A stretch of 64,000 bases of DNA from Pseudomonas kilonensis (GTDB taxonomy: Bacteria > Pseudomonadota > Gammaproteobacteria > Pseudomonadales > Pseudomonadaceae): positions 124,001-188,000 of the forward strand of contig NZ_LHVH01000019.1 of assembly GCF_001269885.1 (NCBI RefSeq), written 5' to 3'. Below, piece after piece: positions 51,460 through 61,779 of this stretch (position 1 is the first letter of the stretch; each line of letters begins with the position of its first letter). The position numbers and the translations under genes are program-made. The notes under the pieces are model-generated. The model was not told where the DNA came from and did no database searches. It saw only the letters and a program-made list of their open reading frames with translations.

Positions 51460-52305
51460 TCATTCCTCGGTGCCGTTAAAGGTGTCGCGCCAGGCCAGGA
51501 AGCGTTTTTCCAGGCCGGCAAGCATGCCGTCGCTGAGCTTGCCCAGCAGGGCGAGCACGATGATCGCCGCCAGCACGATGTCTGGGCGCGAGGTTTCGCG
51601 GCCATCGCTGAGCAGGTAGCCCAGGCCTTTGGTTGCGGCGATCAGTTCGGCGGCCACCAGGAACATCCAGGCCAGGCTCATGCCGCTGCGCAAGCCGGTG
51701 AACAGGCCGGGCAGGGCGGCCGGCAGGAGAATCCGGCGCACCAGACGGCGGCGGCTGAAGCCGTACATGTGGCCGACCTCCACCAGTTTGCGGTCGATGT
51801 TGCGAATCGCCGCCACGCCATTGAGGTAAACGGGAAAGAACGCGCCGATGGCGATCAGTACCACTTTCGAGGTTTCGTCGATGCCCAGCCACAGCAGGAG
51901 CAATGGCACCCAGGCCAGGCTGGGGATCGAGCGCAGACCGGCGAAGGTCGGCTCCAGATAGGCTTCGGCTTCCCGGCTCAGGCCAACCCAGGCGGCGAAG
52001 ATCAAGGCCAGGCCGGCGCCGATGGCAAAGCCCAGCAACACTCGCAAGAGGCTGGCGCTGATGTGTTTCCACAGCGCACCTTCGGCCAGGTCGCCGAGGG
52101 TCAGGGCAATCTCGCTGGGGGCCGGCATCTGGTAGGCGGGCAGCCAACCGATGCGCACGATGATTTCCAGGAACACGATGATCAGCACCGGCAGGGCCAA
52201 TCCCTTGAGGCGCAGCCGCCAATGGTCGGGATTGAACAGCGGCGCTTTGTCCGGCGCGGACAGGGCCAGGCGCGGGCTGGAGAGGTCTTTGCTGTTGCTG
52301 CTCAT
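51460..52305 (-). CDS. ABC importer permease (SsuC/TauC-like)
   Basis: A 281-residue BPD-type permease with about six membrane helices and the EAA loop DRKLVEVGHMYGFSRRRLVRRILLPAALPGLFTGLR. Near the start is LPVLIIVFLEIIVRIGWLPAYQMPAPSEI, typical of SsuC. It sits 63 bp after the binding-protein gene and 3 bp before the ATPase. Confidence 0.9.
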   Translation of the reverse strand: MSSNSKDLSSPRLALSAPDKAPLFNPDHWRLRLKGLALPVLIIVFLEIIVRIGWLPAYQMPAPSEIALTLGDLAEGALWKHISASLLRVLLGFAIGAGLALIFAAWVGLSREAEAYLEPTFAGLRSIPSLAWVPLLLLWLGIDETSKVVLIAIGAFFPVYLNGVAAIRNIDRKLVEVGHMYGFSRRRLVRRILLPAALPGLFTGLRSGMSLAWMFLVAAELIAATKGLGYLLSDGRETSRPDIVLAAIIVLALLGKLSDGMLAGLEKRFLAWRDTFNGTEE

Positions 52306-52368
52306 GGCGGTTCTCCGGCAACGCCGAATCCGCGACAGGCGCGGATCGGTTGTCGCTTGGGCAAGGGG

Positions 52369-53361
52369 TTATTGGCGGGCCACGGCCTGCTGGCGGCCGG
52401 TGTCGAGCAATTGATCAATCACCTGGTCGACATTCACCCCGCGACGTACCAACTCTTCGGAGACCAGGATCGGCGCGGCAGCCTTGGAGGCCAGCACATC
52501 CTTGGCACTCAACTGCGGACTGCCCAGATCGGTGCGCGACAGTTGCAGCTTGGCCACTTCCAGCGGCAGGCCGGATTCGTCGGCCAATAATTTAGCCAGT
52601 TCTTGCGGATGCTCCACCGACCACGCCCGGGCCTGTTCGTAGGCCGCGAGCACGGTGTTGATGGTCTGCGGATGCTCCTGGGCATATTTTTCCGTGACGC
52701 TGACCACGCCGTAGCTGTTGAAGGCCGGGTTGCGATACAGCAGGCGCGATCCAGCCTGTACTTCGCTGGCGGCCATGTGCGGGTCGAGACCGGCCCAGGC
52801 GTCGACGTCGCCTTTTTCCAGGGCGGTGCGCCCGTCCGGGTGCTGCAGGTGCACCAGCTCCACATCGTCTTTTTTCAGCCCGGCCTGTTGCAGGCTGCGC
52901 AGGGTGAACAGATAAGGATCGGTGCCTTTGGTGGCGGCGATTTTCTTGCCCTTGAGGTCGGCGATCGTCTGGTACGGCGAATCCTTGCGCACCACCAGGG
53001 CGGTCCATTCGGCGCGGCTGTAGACATACACCGATTTGATCGGGCTGCCGTTGGCCCGGCTCAGCACCGCGGCGAGGCTGGCAGACGAAGCGAAGTCGAC
53101 GCCGCCACTGTTGAGGTATTCCAGGGAACGGTTGCTGCCCTGGCTCAGGACCCAGCTGACCTTGGTCTGGGGCAGGGCTTTTTCCAGATAACCGAAGTGC
53201 TTGAGCACCAGGCTGACCGGTGAGTAATAGGCGTAGTCCAGGTGCACTTCGGCCGGAGGGCTTTCTGCGGCCAGGGCCAGGGACGGCAGGCCCAGCACCA
53301 GGGCGCAGGCGCTGATCAAATATCTGGCACGGGCCAGGGAGAAGCGGACGTCGGGTTTCAT
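52369..53361 (-). CDS. ABC importer substrate-binding protein (SsuA/TauA-like)
   Basis: A 330-residue periplasmic binding protein. A signal peptide (YLISACALVLGLPSLALA) is followed by the fold of the SsuA/NMT1 group: VHLDYAYYSPVSLVLKHFGYLEKALP, VSWVLSQGSNRSLEYLNSGGVDFASSASLAAV and IADLKGKKIAATKGTDPYLFTLR. The start at ATG 53361 follows GGAGCTGTTCC; the frame before it is not protein-like. The likely ligand is a sulfonate or sulfate ester, but ligand cannot be set from sequence. Confidence 0.87.
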   Translation of the reverse strand: MKPDVRFSLARARYLISACALVLGLPSLALAAESPPAEVHLDYAYYSPVSLVLKHFGYLEKALPQTKVSWVLSQGSNRSLEYLNSGGVDFASSASLAAVLSRANGSPIKSVYVYSRAEWTALVVRKDSPYQTIADLKGKKIAATKGTDPYLFTLRSLQQAGLKKDDVELVHLQHPDGRTALEKGDVDAWAGLDPHMAASEVQAGSRLLYRNPAFNSYGVVSVTEKYAQEHPQTINTVLAAYEQARAWSVEHPQELAKLLADESGLPLEVAKLQLSRTDLGSPQLSAKDVLASKAAAPILVSEELVRRGVNVDQVIDQLLDTGRQQAVARQ

Positions 53362-53665
53362 GGAACAGCTCCAGACAAGGCGGCGGGAAGGCAATGTTCT
53401 TATTTCCGAAAAATCGGACGGCGGGAGGAAATCGCGCTTGAAAGGAATATTGCAGGCTCTGTGCCATAGCCCGGGAAAGGGCGGTTTTGCGGGCGTCGCC
53501 ATGGGGTGAAGGCTTTAGGGAGGTGTTGCCCAGCCAACAGTCTGTTGCGGCACTGTTGCGCCCTGGACACTGGCTGTTTGTGGCTCTGAGCTTATGCGTT
53601 AAAAGAATTTCAAATGTGAATTGCTAGAGCGTTATGTTCTATTAAATTCATTCAGGAATGTCTTC
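53362..53665. promoter_or_regulatory. Divergent spacer between two binding-protein genes
   Basis: These 304 bp separate the two oppositely directed binding-protein genes. They contain a dyad CAACAG-T-CTGTTG (53535-53547) and an AT-rich stretch (GAATTTCAAATGTGAATTGC and onward) that probably holds the plus-strand promoter. No CysB site was recognised by eye. Confidence 0.35.
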
Positions 53666-54613
53666 ATGAAGGTCTCCCAATCCCTGCGCCGTCTGCTCCT
53701 CAGCACATTGTTCGCCGCACCGTTGGTCCAGGCCAGCGAGCCGTTGGTATTGCACGTCGGCGACCAGAACTATTACAACGTACGGGCGTCGGTGGAGGCC
53801 TCGGGTGTGCTTGAGGGCGCACCTTACCAAGTCGACTGGAAACACTTCCAGGCCGCCGCGCCCCTGGCCGAGGCGCTGAGTACCGGCGATCTGGACCTGG
53901 GTTTTCTCGGCGATTCGGGTTTTCTGTTCCTGGCTGCCAAACAGGCACCGGTGAAACTGATCGGTGTTTCTCGGCAGAACCCGGACACTATCGCGCTGCT
54001 GGTACCCAAGGATTCACCGGTCAAGACCATCGCCGACCTCAAGGGCAAGAAGGTCGCCTATTGGCCGGGCGCCTGGAGCCAGCAACTGACCCTGCGCGCC
54101 CTGGAACAGGCTGGCCTGCCGGAGAACCATGTGGCATTCGTCAAGCTGATGCCGATCGACGCGGCGGCGGCCTTGCCCCAGGGCAGCATCGATGCGTTTC
54201 CGGTGTGGGAACCCTACATCTCGCAACAGATCCTGTTTTCCGGTGCCCGGCCAATCCTGACGGCGAAAAACCTCATGCCCGGCCTCAGCGCCATTGCCGC
54301 TTCGACGCCGGCCATCGACGGTAAGCGCGAAGCCATCGCCGACTTTCTCGGGCGTGTGAAGCAAGCCCGCGCCTGGGTCGACAACCACACCGACCAATAC
54401 GCAGACCTGTGGGCGAAAAAGGCCAATCTCGACCAGAACGTCTCGCGTCATTGGTTGCGCCAGGCACACATGAGTGTCGGCCCGGTGGACCAACAGGCTG
54501 CCGCCGATCTGCAAAGCACGGCGGACTTCCTGTTCAAGGTCAAGGCGCTGCCGGCACCGCTGGCCACTGCGGGGATTATCGACAGATCCTTCACCCAGGC
54601 CTTGAGCGAATAA
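53666..54613 (+). CDS. Second ABC substrate-binding protein, sulfonate/NMT1-like
   Basis: A 315-residue protein with a signal peptide (RLLLSTLFAAPLVQA) and PBP motifs VLHVGDQNYYNVRASVEASGVL, TGDLDLGFLGDSGFLFLAAK, IADLKGKKVAYWPGAWSQQLTLRAL and GSIDAFPVWEPYISQQI. It is only distantly like the protein at 52369. The start at 53666 is where the signal peptide begins. There is no transporter partner of its own nearby, so it may feed the permease/ATPase encoded divergently. It is followed by the REP array. Confidence 0.85.
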   Translation: MKVSQSLRRLLLSTLFAAPLVQASEPLVLHVGDQNYYNVRASVEASGVLEGAPYQVDWKHFQAAAPLAEALSTGDLDLGFLGDSGFLFLAAKQAPVKLIGVSRQNPDTIALLVPKDSPVKTIADLKGKKVAYWPGAWSQQLTLRALEQAGLPENHVAFVKLMPIDAAAALPQGSIDAFPVWEPYISQQILFSGARPILTAKNLMPGLSAIAASTPAIDGKREAIADFLGRVKQARAWVDNHTDQYADLWAKKANLDQNVSRHWLRQAHMSVGPVDQQAAADLQSTADFLFKVKALPAPLATAGIIDRSFTQALSE

Positions 54614-54636
54614 ACCGAGCCCCGTCCGCAGGCCTT

Positions 54637-56165
54637 TGTGGGAGCGAGCCTGCTCGCGATAGCGGTGGGTCAGCTTGCGATGATGTTGAATGTGCCGCCG
54701 CCATCGCGAGCAAGCTCAGCTCCCACAGTTTTCCGGGGTGATCATGAGATTCGAACTACACCCCGGATCCCTGTGGGAGCGAGCCCGCTCGCGATAGCGG
54801 TGGGTCAGCTTGCAAGGATGTTGAATGTGCCGCCGCCATCGCGAGCAAGCTCAGCTCCCACAGTTTTCCGGGGTGATCACGAAATTCGAGCTACACCCCG
54901 AATCCCTGTGGGAGCGAGCCCGCTCGCGATAGCGGAGGGTCAGCTGGCAAGGATGTTGAATGTGCCGCCGCCGCCATCGCGAGCAAGCTCAGCTCCCACA
55001 GTTTTCCGGGGTGATCATGAGATTCGAACTACACCCCGGATCCCTGTGGGAGCGAGCCCGCTCGCGATAGCGGTGGGTCAGCTTGCAAGGATGTTGAATG
55101 TGCCGCCGCCATCGCGAGCAAGCTCAGCTCCCACAGTTTTCCGGGGTGATCATGAAATTCGAACTACACCCCGGATCCCCTGTGGGAGCGAGCCTGCTCG
55201 CGATAGCGGAGGGTCAGCTTGCAAGGATGTTGAATGTGCCGTCGCCATCGCGAGCAAGCTCAGCTCCCACAGTTTTCCGGGGTGATCATGAGATTCGAAC
55301 TACACCCCGAATCCCTGTGGGAGCTGAGCTTGCTCGCGATAGCGGAGGGTCAGCTGGCAAGGATGTTGAATGTGCCGCCGCCATCGCGAGCAAGCTCAGC
55401 TCCCACAGTTTTCCGGGGTGATAATGAAATTCGAGCTACACCCCGAATCCCTGTGGGAGCGAGCCTGCTCGCGATAGCGGAGGGTCAGCTGGCAAGGATG
55501 TTGAATGTGCCGCCGCCATCGCGAGCAAGCTCAGCTCCCACAGTTTTCCGGGGTGATCACGAAATTCGAGCTACACCCCGAATCCCCTGTGGGAGCGGGC
55601 TTGCTCGCGATAGCGGAGGGTCAGCTTGCAAGGATGTTGAATGTGCCGCCGCCATCGCGAGCAAGCTCAGCTCCCACAGTTTTCCGGGGTGATCATGAAA
55701 TTCGAGCTACACCCCGAATCCCCTGTGGGAGCGAGCCTGCTCGCGATAGCGGAGGTTCAGCTGGCAAGGATGTTGAATGTGCCGCCGCCATCGCGAGCAA
55801 GCTCAGCTCCCACAGTTTTCCGGGGTGATCATGAAATTCGAGCTACACCCTGGATCCCCTGTGGGAGCGAGCCTGCTCGCGATAGCGGAGGGTCAGCTTG
55901 CGATGATGTTGAATGTGCCGCCGCCATCGCGAGCAAGCTCAGCTCCCACAGTTTTCCGGGGTGATCATGAAATTCGAGCTACACCCTGGATCCCCTGTGG
56001 GAGCGAGCCTGATCGCGATAGCGGAGGGTCAGCTGGCAAGGATGTTGAATGTGCCGCCGCCATCGCGAGCAAGCTCAGCTCCCACAGTTTTCCGGGGTGA
56101 TCATGAAATTCGAGCTACACCCTGGATCCCCTGTGGGAGCGAGCTTGCTCGCGATAGCGGTGGGT
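54637..56165. repeat. Tandem array of eleven ~136-bp double-REP (BIME-like) units
   Basis: Direct REPs start at 54637, 54772, 54907, 55045, 55181, 55316, 55452, 55588, 55724, 55860, 55996 and 56132 (periods 135-138). Each unit holds a direct REP (GTGGGAGCGAGCCTGCTCG), GGATGTTGAATGTGCCGCC, an inverted REP, and a spacer TTTTCCGGGGTGATCATGA. The twelfth REP ends in the GST stop codon. Reading frames through the array repeat MCRRHREQAQLPQF and are artefacts. The array lies between convergent genes. Confidence 0.97.
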
Positions 56166-56782
56166 CAGATCGCACCGAGATTGGATGCCGCTTCCGCAAC
56201 CATGGCCGCCCGGACGCTGGGGCGTGCGGCGATTCGTGCCATGAACGACGCCAGCGCCGGCCAGTCCCTGATCTGGATATTGAACAACGGCAGCCAGTTC
56301 AAGACGGTAAACAAATAGCTGTCGGCCAGGCCAAAGGTGCCCATCAGGTAATCCTGTTGTTCAAGGGCCTGGCTGAGGTAATCCAGGCGCTTGAACAGTT
56401 TTGCCCTGAAGATGGCCTTGGTCGGCTCTGCCATATCGGCGTTGAACAGCGGCGCACATCCGCTGTGAATCTCGGAGGTGATGAAGTTCAACCATTCCTG
56501 CAAGCGAACCCGCTCCCAAGTGCCATTGGCCGGCGCCAGCGTATTTGCGGGAACCAGGTCGGCCAGGTACTGGATGATGGCGGGCCCCTCGGTCAGGACA
56601 TTCCCGTTATCCAGTACCAAGGCTGCCACGTAGCCCTTGGGGTTGATGGTCAGGAAATCGAGCCCATCGGCAGTTCGCTTGGTCTTGTTGTCGACCCGAA
56701 TCAATTCAAAGGGCAGGCCCAATTCCCGCAGCACGATGTGCGGGGACAATGAGCAAGTCATGGGGGCAAAGTACAGTTTCAT
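56165..56782 (-). CDS. Glutathione S-transferase
   Basis: A 205-residue GST. The thioredoxin-like N-terminus starts MKLYFAPMTCSLSPHIVLREL (Ser/Cys at the active site), with INPKGYVAALVLDNG and TEGPAIIQYLAD for glutathione binding. The C-terminal helical domain has FGLADSYLFTVLNW. The start at 56782 has GAGGAAACC upstream. It is divergent from the LysR gene (94 bp), which is the likely regulator. The gene ends inside the last REP. Confidence 0.92.
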   Translation of the reverse strand: MKLYFAPMTCSLSPHIVLRELGLPFELIRVDNKTKRTADGLDFLTINPKGYVAALVLDNGNVLTEGPAIIQYLADLVPANTLAPANGTWERVRLQEWLNFITSEIHSGCAPLFNADMAEPTKAIFRAKLFKRLDYLSQALEQQDYLMGTFGLADSYLFTVLNWLPLFNIQIRDWPALASFMARIAARPSVRAAMVAEAASNLGAI

Positions 56783-56876
56783 GGTTTCCTCAAGGACAGG
56801 GGACGTGCCGCCAGAATCGGTGAGGGCCGAAACATTTTCAAAGGACATCTTCAGTGCTAGCGTATGACAAAATCTC

Positions 56877-57800
56877 ATGAGCAAGCCAAACCCCATGGCT
56901 ACAAGAATCCCTTCCCTCAACGGCCTGAAAGCATTCGAATCAGCCGCGCGGCATATGAGTTTTACCAAAGCCGCAGAGGAGCTGAACGTCACTCAAACAG
57001 CCATCAGCCATCAAATTCGCCGACTCGAAGAGGAGCTGGGCGTGCGCTTGTTCTTGCGGCTCAAGGATGGCCTGGCCCTGACAAACGAAGGCCATGCCTA
57101 TTTCCCAGGCGTTCGCGCGGCGTTCCATGAGTTGCGCTATTGCACGCAGACGTTGCTGGAGAGCCGCAATAACAGCGTCTTGACGATCAGTACCCTGGTT
57201 TCATTTGCCTCCAAATGGTTGTTGCCGCGACTGGCGTCATTCCAGCAGGCGTTTCCCAACATTGACGTGCGCGTTACGGCATCCACCGAACGGGTGGATT
57301 TTCGTAAGGGCGGCGTCGATGCGGCCATTCGTTACGGTTCCGGGGACTGGAAGGGCTTGCGTGCCGACTGGCTGATGGCCGATGAGATCTTTCCGGTGTG
57401 CAGCCCCAGGCTGCTGCAAGGTCCGACGGCCTTGGAGAATCCGCGCGATCTGGCCCAGCACACCTTGTTGCAGGTCAGCGGGGTGACCCGCGACGACTGG
57501 AGTGCCTGGTTGAGTGCAGCCGGCCAACCGAAAAAACTGGCCGAAGGCAGCCGGCTGACATTCGACCTGGCCATGATGGCTGTTCAGGCCGCCGTTGACG
57601 GTCTGGGGGTGTGCATCGGGCGGTCAACCTATGTCGAGGATGACCTGAAGGCCGGGCGATTGGTTGCACCCTTTGATCTGCGCTTGAAATCTGACCTCGG
57701 CTTTTATTTCGTGAGCCCGCATGAAACAGCCGACACCCCCAAAGTGCAGGCCTTTAGAACCTGGTTGATGGATTCGGTGGGTTTTGGCGCCGAAACATAA
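56877..57800 (+). CDS. LysR-family regulator (GcvA-like)
   Basis: A 307-residue LTTR with the N-terminal HTH IPSLNGLKAFESAARHMSFTKAAEELNVTQTAISHQIRRLEEELG, typical of GcvA-type members, and an effector domain with ISTLVSFASKWLLPRLASFQ and GVDAAIRYGSGDW. The start may be 56877 or the ATG at 56895; neither has a strong RBS. Divergent from gst and probably its activator. Confidence 0.9.
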   Translation: MSKPNPMATRIPSLNGLKAFESAARHMSFTKAAEELNVTQTAISHQIRRLEEELGVRLFLRLKDGLALTNEGHAYFPGVRAAFHELRYCTQTLLESRNNSVLTISTLVSFASKWLLPRLASFQQAFPNIDVRVTASTERVDFRKGGVDAAIRYGSGDWKGLRADWLMADEIFPVCSPRLLQGPTALENPRDLAQHTLLQVSGVTRDDWSAWLSAAGQPKKLAEGSRLTFDLAMMAVQAAVDGLGVCIGRSTYVEDDLKAGRLVAPFDLRLKSDLGFYFVSPHETADTPKVQAFRTWLMDSVGFGAET

Positions 57801-57884
57801 TTACAGCGTACCGTTCAGCCTCCAGTCAGTGAGCCGATATGAATAGAAGGTCCGCTTACTTTCAGGGTTCACCGAGGGTACGTC

Positions 57885-59240
57885 ATGTTTAATACAACAC
57901 TAAAAAATGAACTGACGGCTAGGACGGCCGAATTGGCAACCTACAAAGGACTGGTCGGCGCCTTGGAGCGGTCGATGGCTGTGATCGAGTTCAGCCCCGA
58001 TGGCAAGGTCCTTCGGGCGAACGAGAATTTCCTTGCTACGATGGGCTACCGCGCGGATCAATTGGCCAGCCTGTCCCATCGGGATTTCTGCACGCCTGCG
58101 CTGGTGGGCAGCGCCGAGTACCGTGAATTCTGGAACCAGTTGCGCGCCGGTCAATTCGTTTCTGGCACGTTTCAGCGACGCAGCGCGCAAGGGCAGAACG
58201 TGTGGCTGGAAGCCAGCTATAACCCGGTAGTGGACGAACAAGGGCGCGTCGTGAAGGTGGTCAAGTACGCGCTCGATGTCACCGCCAAGGTTGCCAACGA
58301 GGCCGAAACTCGTGGTCGGCTGGCGGCACTTGATCGTGCCATGGCGGTGATCGAGTTCGACCTGGGCGGCAACATCCTGACTGCCAACGACAACTTCATG
58401 AATGTCATGAATTACTCGCTGGCAGAGCTCAAGGGCAAGCACCACCGGATGTTTTGCGAACCGAGCCTGGTCGGTAGCTCGGAGTACAGTGATTTCTGGC
58501 GGCGTCTCAACGCGGGTGAGTTTTTCAGCGGTCAATTCAAGCGTCTCGGCAAAAACGGCAAGGTCGTCTGGCTGGAAGCCAGCTACAACCCGGTCTACGA
58601 CGCCGAGGGCAAGTTGTGCAAGATCGTGAAGTTCGCCAGTGACATCAGCGAACGGGTGGAGAAATTCGAAGAGGACTCGCGCGGCGCTTCCCGTGCGTAC
58701 CATATCTCCGCCGAGACCGAACGCGTGGCCGAACAGGGTGCCCAGGTGATTCACCAGACTGCCAAGGAGATGCGCGAGATTGCCGACAACATTGGCTCTT
58801 CCGCGCGTCTGGTTGGGCAGTTGGGGGCGCGTTCGGAAGAGATCACGGCCATCGTCAACACCATTCGCGGCATTGCCGACCAGACCAACCTGCTGGCCCT
58901 CAACGCGGCCATCGAGGCGGCGCGGGCCGGGGACCAGGGGAGGGGATTCGCGGTGGTGGCCGACGAGGTCCGGCAACTGGCCGGGCGCACCAGTCGCTCC
59001 ACCTCGGAGATTGCCGAAATGATCGGCATGATCCTCTCCGAGACCCGCGAAGCCGTCGCCAGCATGAACGTGACCCATGAAGGCGCATTGCGCGGCGTCA
59101 CCCTGGCAGATCAGGCCGGTTCGGTCATCGTGCAAATCAGGAACGGGACCACGGATGCACTTGAGGCCGTGAGTATGTTTGCGTCCAAGCTCGACGAGTC
59201 CGAGGTGATTCCCAAGACGGCTATCGGCTGGGTGGGTTGA
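57885..59240 (+). CDS. Soluble PAS-PAS methyl-accepting chemotaxis protein (BdlA-like)
   Basis: A 451-residue cytoplasmic chemoreceptor with no membrane segment. PAS1 is residues ~25-145 and PAS2 ~147-265; both hold the WLEASYNPV motif. The signalling domain follows, with [37 protein letters not shown]. Layout and length match BdlA of P. aeruginosa, which couples redox or nutrient cues to biofilm dispersal. It converges on the hybrid kinase gene, and the two coding regions overlap by 20 bp at their 3' ends. Confidence 0.9.
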   Translation: MFNTTLKNELTARTAELATYKGLVGALERSMAVIEFSPDGKVLRANENFLATMGYRADQLASLSHRDFCTPALVGSAEYREFWNQLRAGQFVSGTFQRRSAQGQNVWLEASYNPVVDEQGRVVKVVKYALDVTAKVANEAETRGRLAALDRAMAVIEFDLGGNILTANDNFMNVMNYSLAELKGKHHRMFCEPSLVGSSEYSDFWRRLNAGEFFSGQFKRLGKNGKVVWLEASYNPVYDAEGKLCKIVKFASDISERVEKFEEDSRGASRAYHISAETERVAEQGAQVIHQTAKEMREIADNIGSSARLVGQLGARSEEITAIVNTIRGIADQTNLLALNAAIEAARAGDQGRGFAVVADEVRQLAGRTSRSTSEIAEMIGMILSETREAVASMNVTHEGALRGVTLADQAGSVIVQIRNGTTDALEAVSMFASKLDESEVIPKTAIGWVG

Positions 59241-60870
59241 GGTGAGCTGAGTCCTCGCCCTGGCGATCCATGCGCTTGACCCGTTCAAGCAATACCGCTC
59301 GCAGCTCCGGCGGTCGCACGGGCTTGGCCAGCACCGAGATGTTCAGGCTTTGCAGTGATTGGCGTATCCGCTCGATCTCATGCCCGGTGATGATCAGCGC
59401 CGGGACTTGCCAGCCGCGCTGCTCGCGTAGCGCGGCGATGCATTCGGCGCCCGAGACTTTTGTGCCCAGGTCGAAATCGGCGATGACGATGTCGCAATCG
59501 CTGGTCAGCCCCTCGCCGTCGCTGTGGGTTTCAACCTCGCACCCCCATTTTTCCAGCAGCGCCGAGGTTGCCATCAGCACGTTGGCATCGTCCTCTACCA
59601 AGCACACCCGCAACCCGTCCAGGCGATTCTGTACGGGCACCACCTTGGGCACCATGACGCGGGGTGTCGCCGGTTCCAGGCCACTGATCGCCACCCTGGT
59701 GCCTTGTCCGACTTTGGAGCGGATGTGTACATCGACACCGAGTATCAGGCTGATGCGTTTGACGATGGACAGGCCAAGACCAAGGCCCTCGACATCTTTG
59801 TCGCGCACATGGCGCACGCGGTAGAACTCCTTGAACACTTCGGGCAAATGTTCGGCAGCAATGCCGCGCCCCTTGTCGTAGATCACCACGGTCAGGCGCT
59901 TGCCCTGGCGCCGCACGCCGATCAGCACCGGTTGGCCGGGCGCGTATTTGAGGGCATTGGACAGCAGGTTCTGCACCATCGTGGTCAGCAAACCGGGATT
60001 GACGCTGACCCAGTAAGGACAGGCACGTAGGCGCAACTCAACGCCGGCCCAGCGCGCCGCCTCGGTGTTCTGCTTGACGACGTCCTGCAGTAAAGCGCCC
60101 AAGTGGACGGTATCGGCCTGCGGGGTCAGCTTGCCGTGATCGAGGGTGTAGATATCGAGGATCGAACGGAACAACTGCGACACGGTGTGCAGTGAACGGT
60201 CGATGTTGTCCACCAGCCGTAATTCTTCCAGCCCCAGCCTGGCGTCACGCAAGCAGGCGGTGAACAGGCCGATGGAGTGGATCGGTTGGCGCAGGTCATG
60301 GCTGGCCTGGGCCAGGAACCGTGATTTCTCCTGATTGGCCGAAATGGCTTCTTCAGAGGCAATGCGTGTGCGCTTGAGCAAAATGTGCGCGTAGGCTGGC
60401 ACCACGATGGTGGTGACGATCAACATCAGGAACATGTAGGGCTGCGTACGCCAGAACGGAGTCAGCCAGAAAACCAGCATCAGGGTCGACAGCGCGATAA
60501 CGGTTGCCAGCGCCAGGTAGCGCGAGCCGAAGCGCATGCCATTGCCCAGCGTGACCCAGAGCAGCGCTGCGTAGATCGGCAATGCCTCTTCGCCTCCCAG
60601 TACCATGGCAAATGCGATGCCGGAGTAGTCATGCAGCATCGTGAAAAGGTGCCGCCAGAAGAAGTGACCTGGCCAGCGCTTGATGAACATGCGCAGGAAT
60701 ACCGAGACGAAGATGAACGTGCAGATGTAGATAATGATGGGCACGTAGCTCGCGGCGTCCTCTGGATAGAAGCCGACCAGGATGACGATATACAACAGCG
60801 CACAAGCGCTGACGATCAGGCGTAATGTGGCCTGGTCGAGTTCACTGTTCTTTTCCACTGGCTTTGGCAC
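59221..60870 (-). CDS. Membrane hybrid histidine kinase with C-terminal receiver
   Basis: A 549-residue kinase. N-terminal residues ~15-165 have five or six membrane helices. Then a short coiled coil, the H-box [20 protein letters not shown]-box [15 protein letters not shown]1 DKGRGI and G2 [11 protein letters not shown]. The C-terminal receiver reads [23 protein letters not shown] with phospho-Asp in IVIADFDLG. It starts with GTG at 60870 (AGAGGT 7 nt upstream). Its 3' end overlaps the MCP gene. The NarL-type regulator at 61780 is a possible output partner. Confidence 0.9.
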   Translation of the reverse strand: MPKPVEKNSELDQATLRLIVSACALLYIVILVGFYPEDAASYVPIIIYICTFIFVSVFLRMFIKRWPGHFFWRHLFTMLHDYSGIAFAMVLGGEEALPIYAALLWVTLGNGMRFGSRYLALATVIALSTLMLVFWLTPFWRTQPYMFLMLIVTTIVVPAYAHILLKRTRIASEEAISANQEKSRFLAQASHDLRQPIHSIGLFTACLRDARLGLEELRLVDNIDRSLHTVSQLFRSILDIYTLDHGKLTPQADTVHLGALLQDVVKQNTEAARWAGVELRLRACPYWVSVNPGLLTTMVQNLLSNALKYAPGQPVLIGVRRQGKRLTVVIYDKGRGIAAEHLPEVFKEFYRVRHVRDKDVEGLGLGLSIVKRISLILGVDVHIRSKVGQGTRVAISGLEPATPRVMVPKVVPVQNRLDGLRVCLVEDDANVLMATSALLEKWGCEVETHSDGEGLTSDCDIVIADFDLGTKVSGAECIAALREQRGWQVPALIITGHEIERIRQSLQSLNISVLAKPVRPPELRAVLLERVKRMDRQGEDSAHLNPPSR

Positions 60871-60963
60871 CGCATGACCTCTGATGCCACCAAGCGTAGC
60901 GGCTAGCCTCGGTGAAGGTTGGGAACAGACTTGATGCTGTCCCCAACGGGCGATGCCATTGCG

Positions 60964-61461
60964 TCAGTAGACCCTGTAGTACTTCACGACGTCATCGACG
61001 AAATAGATGGTCAATACCGAACCTTGGGTCTGGCTTTGGCCTGTTTTCGTGCCGGTCACGCTGCTGACGTCATTGGCTACGGTTTGCGCCTTGTACAGTT
61101 GCGCCGAGGTTTCATACATCTTCAGGCTGGTTTCGGTCGACACGTACTTATGGGCCAGCTTCATGTACCTATCCAGGCCCTCATCAGTCTTTTCATAGGT
61201 CCAGTTCGACTCGTTACTGGAGCTCGTCGAATTGAGTTCTTCATTTGTCGGCGCGCCGAACATTTGAGTGATCTGGCCTTTTGTCGTCTTGCCCGGAATG
61301 ATCGTTTGCTTGAGGTAAGAGACGTCGTATTTTTTGGCGCCCTGATTCAAGGAACTCATCAAGTTGCCCAAGTCGCCGGTGTTTGCACAACCGTTGAGTA
61401 CGCCCGCCAGCACGCACAGCGCCATTCCATTTCTAAGTGCTTTTCCATATTCGAAGGACAT
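60964..61461 (-). CDS. Lipoprotein with SmpA/OmlA-like (BamE-type) domain
   Basis: A 165-residue lipoprotein. The lipobox LNGC (Cys25) follows a short signal peptide (ALCVLAGVLNGC). Then IIPGKTTKGQITQMFGAPTNEE, the typical SmpA/OmlA start, and a beta-rich end VLTIYFVDDVVKYYRVY. It is longer than BamE and has a Ser/Thr-rich stretch. The likely place is the outer-membrane inner leaflet. Function unknown. Confidence 0.75.
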   Translation of the reverse strand: MSFEYGKALRNGMALCVLAGVLNGCANTGDLGNLMSSLNQGAKKYDVSYLKQTIIPGKTTKGQITQMFGAPTNEELNSTSSSNESNWTYEKTDEGLDRYMKLAHKYVSTETSLKMYETSAQLYKAQTVANDVSSVTGTKTGQSQTQGSVLTIYFVDDVVKYYRVY

Positions 61462-61779
61462 GATGACTTACCTTGAGTTAATGTCAGGACCATTCCATTT
61501 CAACCGGGCAGACGGCGAAGTTGACCCAGCATTGCGCCGCCTATCGATTTATTAAATCCATAGGCTTCGCACGCCATAACGTTTCAATAGGCACAGTGAC
61601 ACTGCACGGTGTATGGCACGTTGGTTACTTTATGTTTGGCTGTTCGAACAGCCTTTTATGGAGCGTCCACAGCTTAGGAGGAGAGTACTGGGCGAAGCTA
61701 TAGTACAAGTGTGCTATGGCCTCGGAGATGGGCAGGCAGGGAGGGTGATGCTCAATTAATATTCGCGGTCGTTATACAT
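61462..61779. other. Intergenic region with a 16-bp palindrome
   Basis: No gene is supported in these 318 bp. A perfect palindrome GGCTGTTCGAACAGCC (61638-61653) is followed by TTTT on the plus strand. It is a weak terminator or a regulator-binding dyad. Short open frames lack start signals. Confidence 0.5.

Noticed and set aside
54637-56165. CRISPR array
   Set aside because: The unit is 136 bp with near-identical spacers and internal inverted REPs; no short direct repeats with unique spacers and no cas genes.
54638-56752. Repeated frames beginning MCRRHREQAQLPQF through the REP array
   Set aside because: They arise because the repeat unit is open in one frame; they have no RBS, shift phase between units and run into the antisense of gst.
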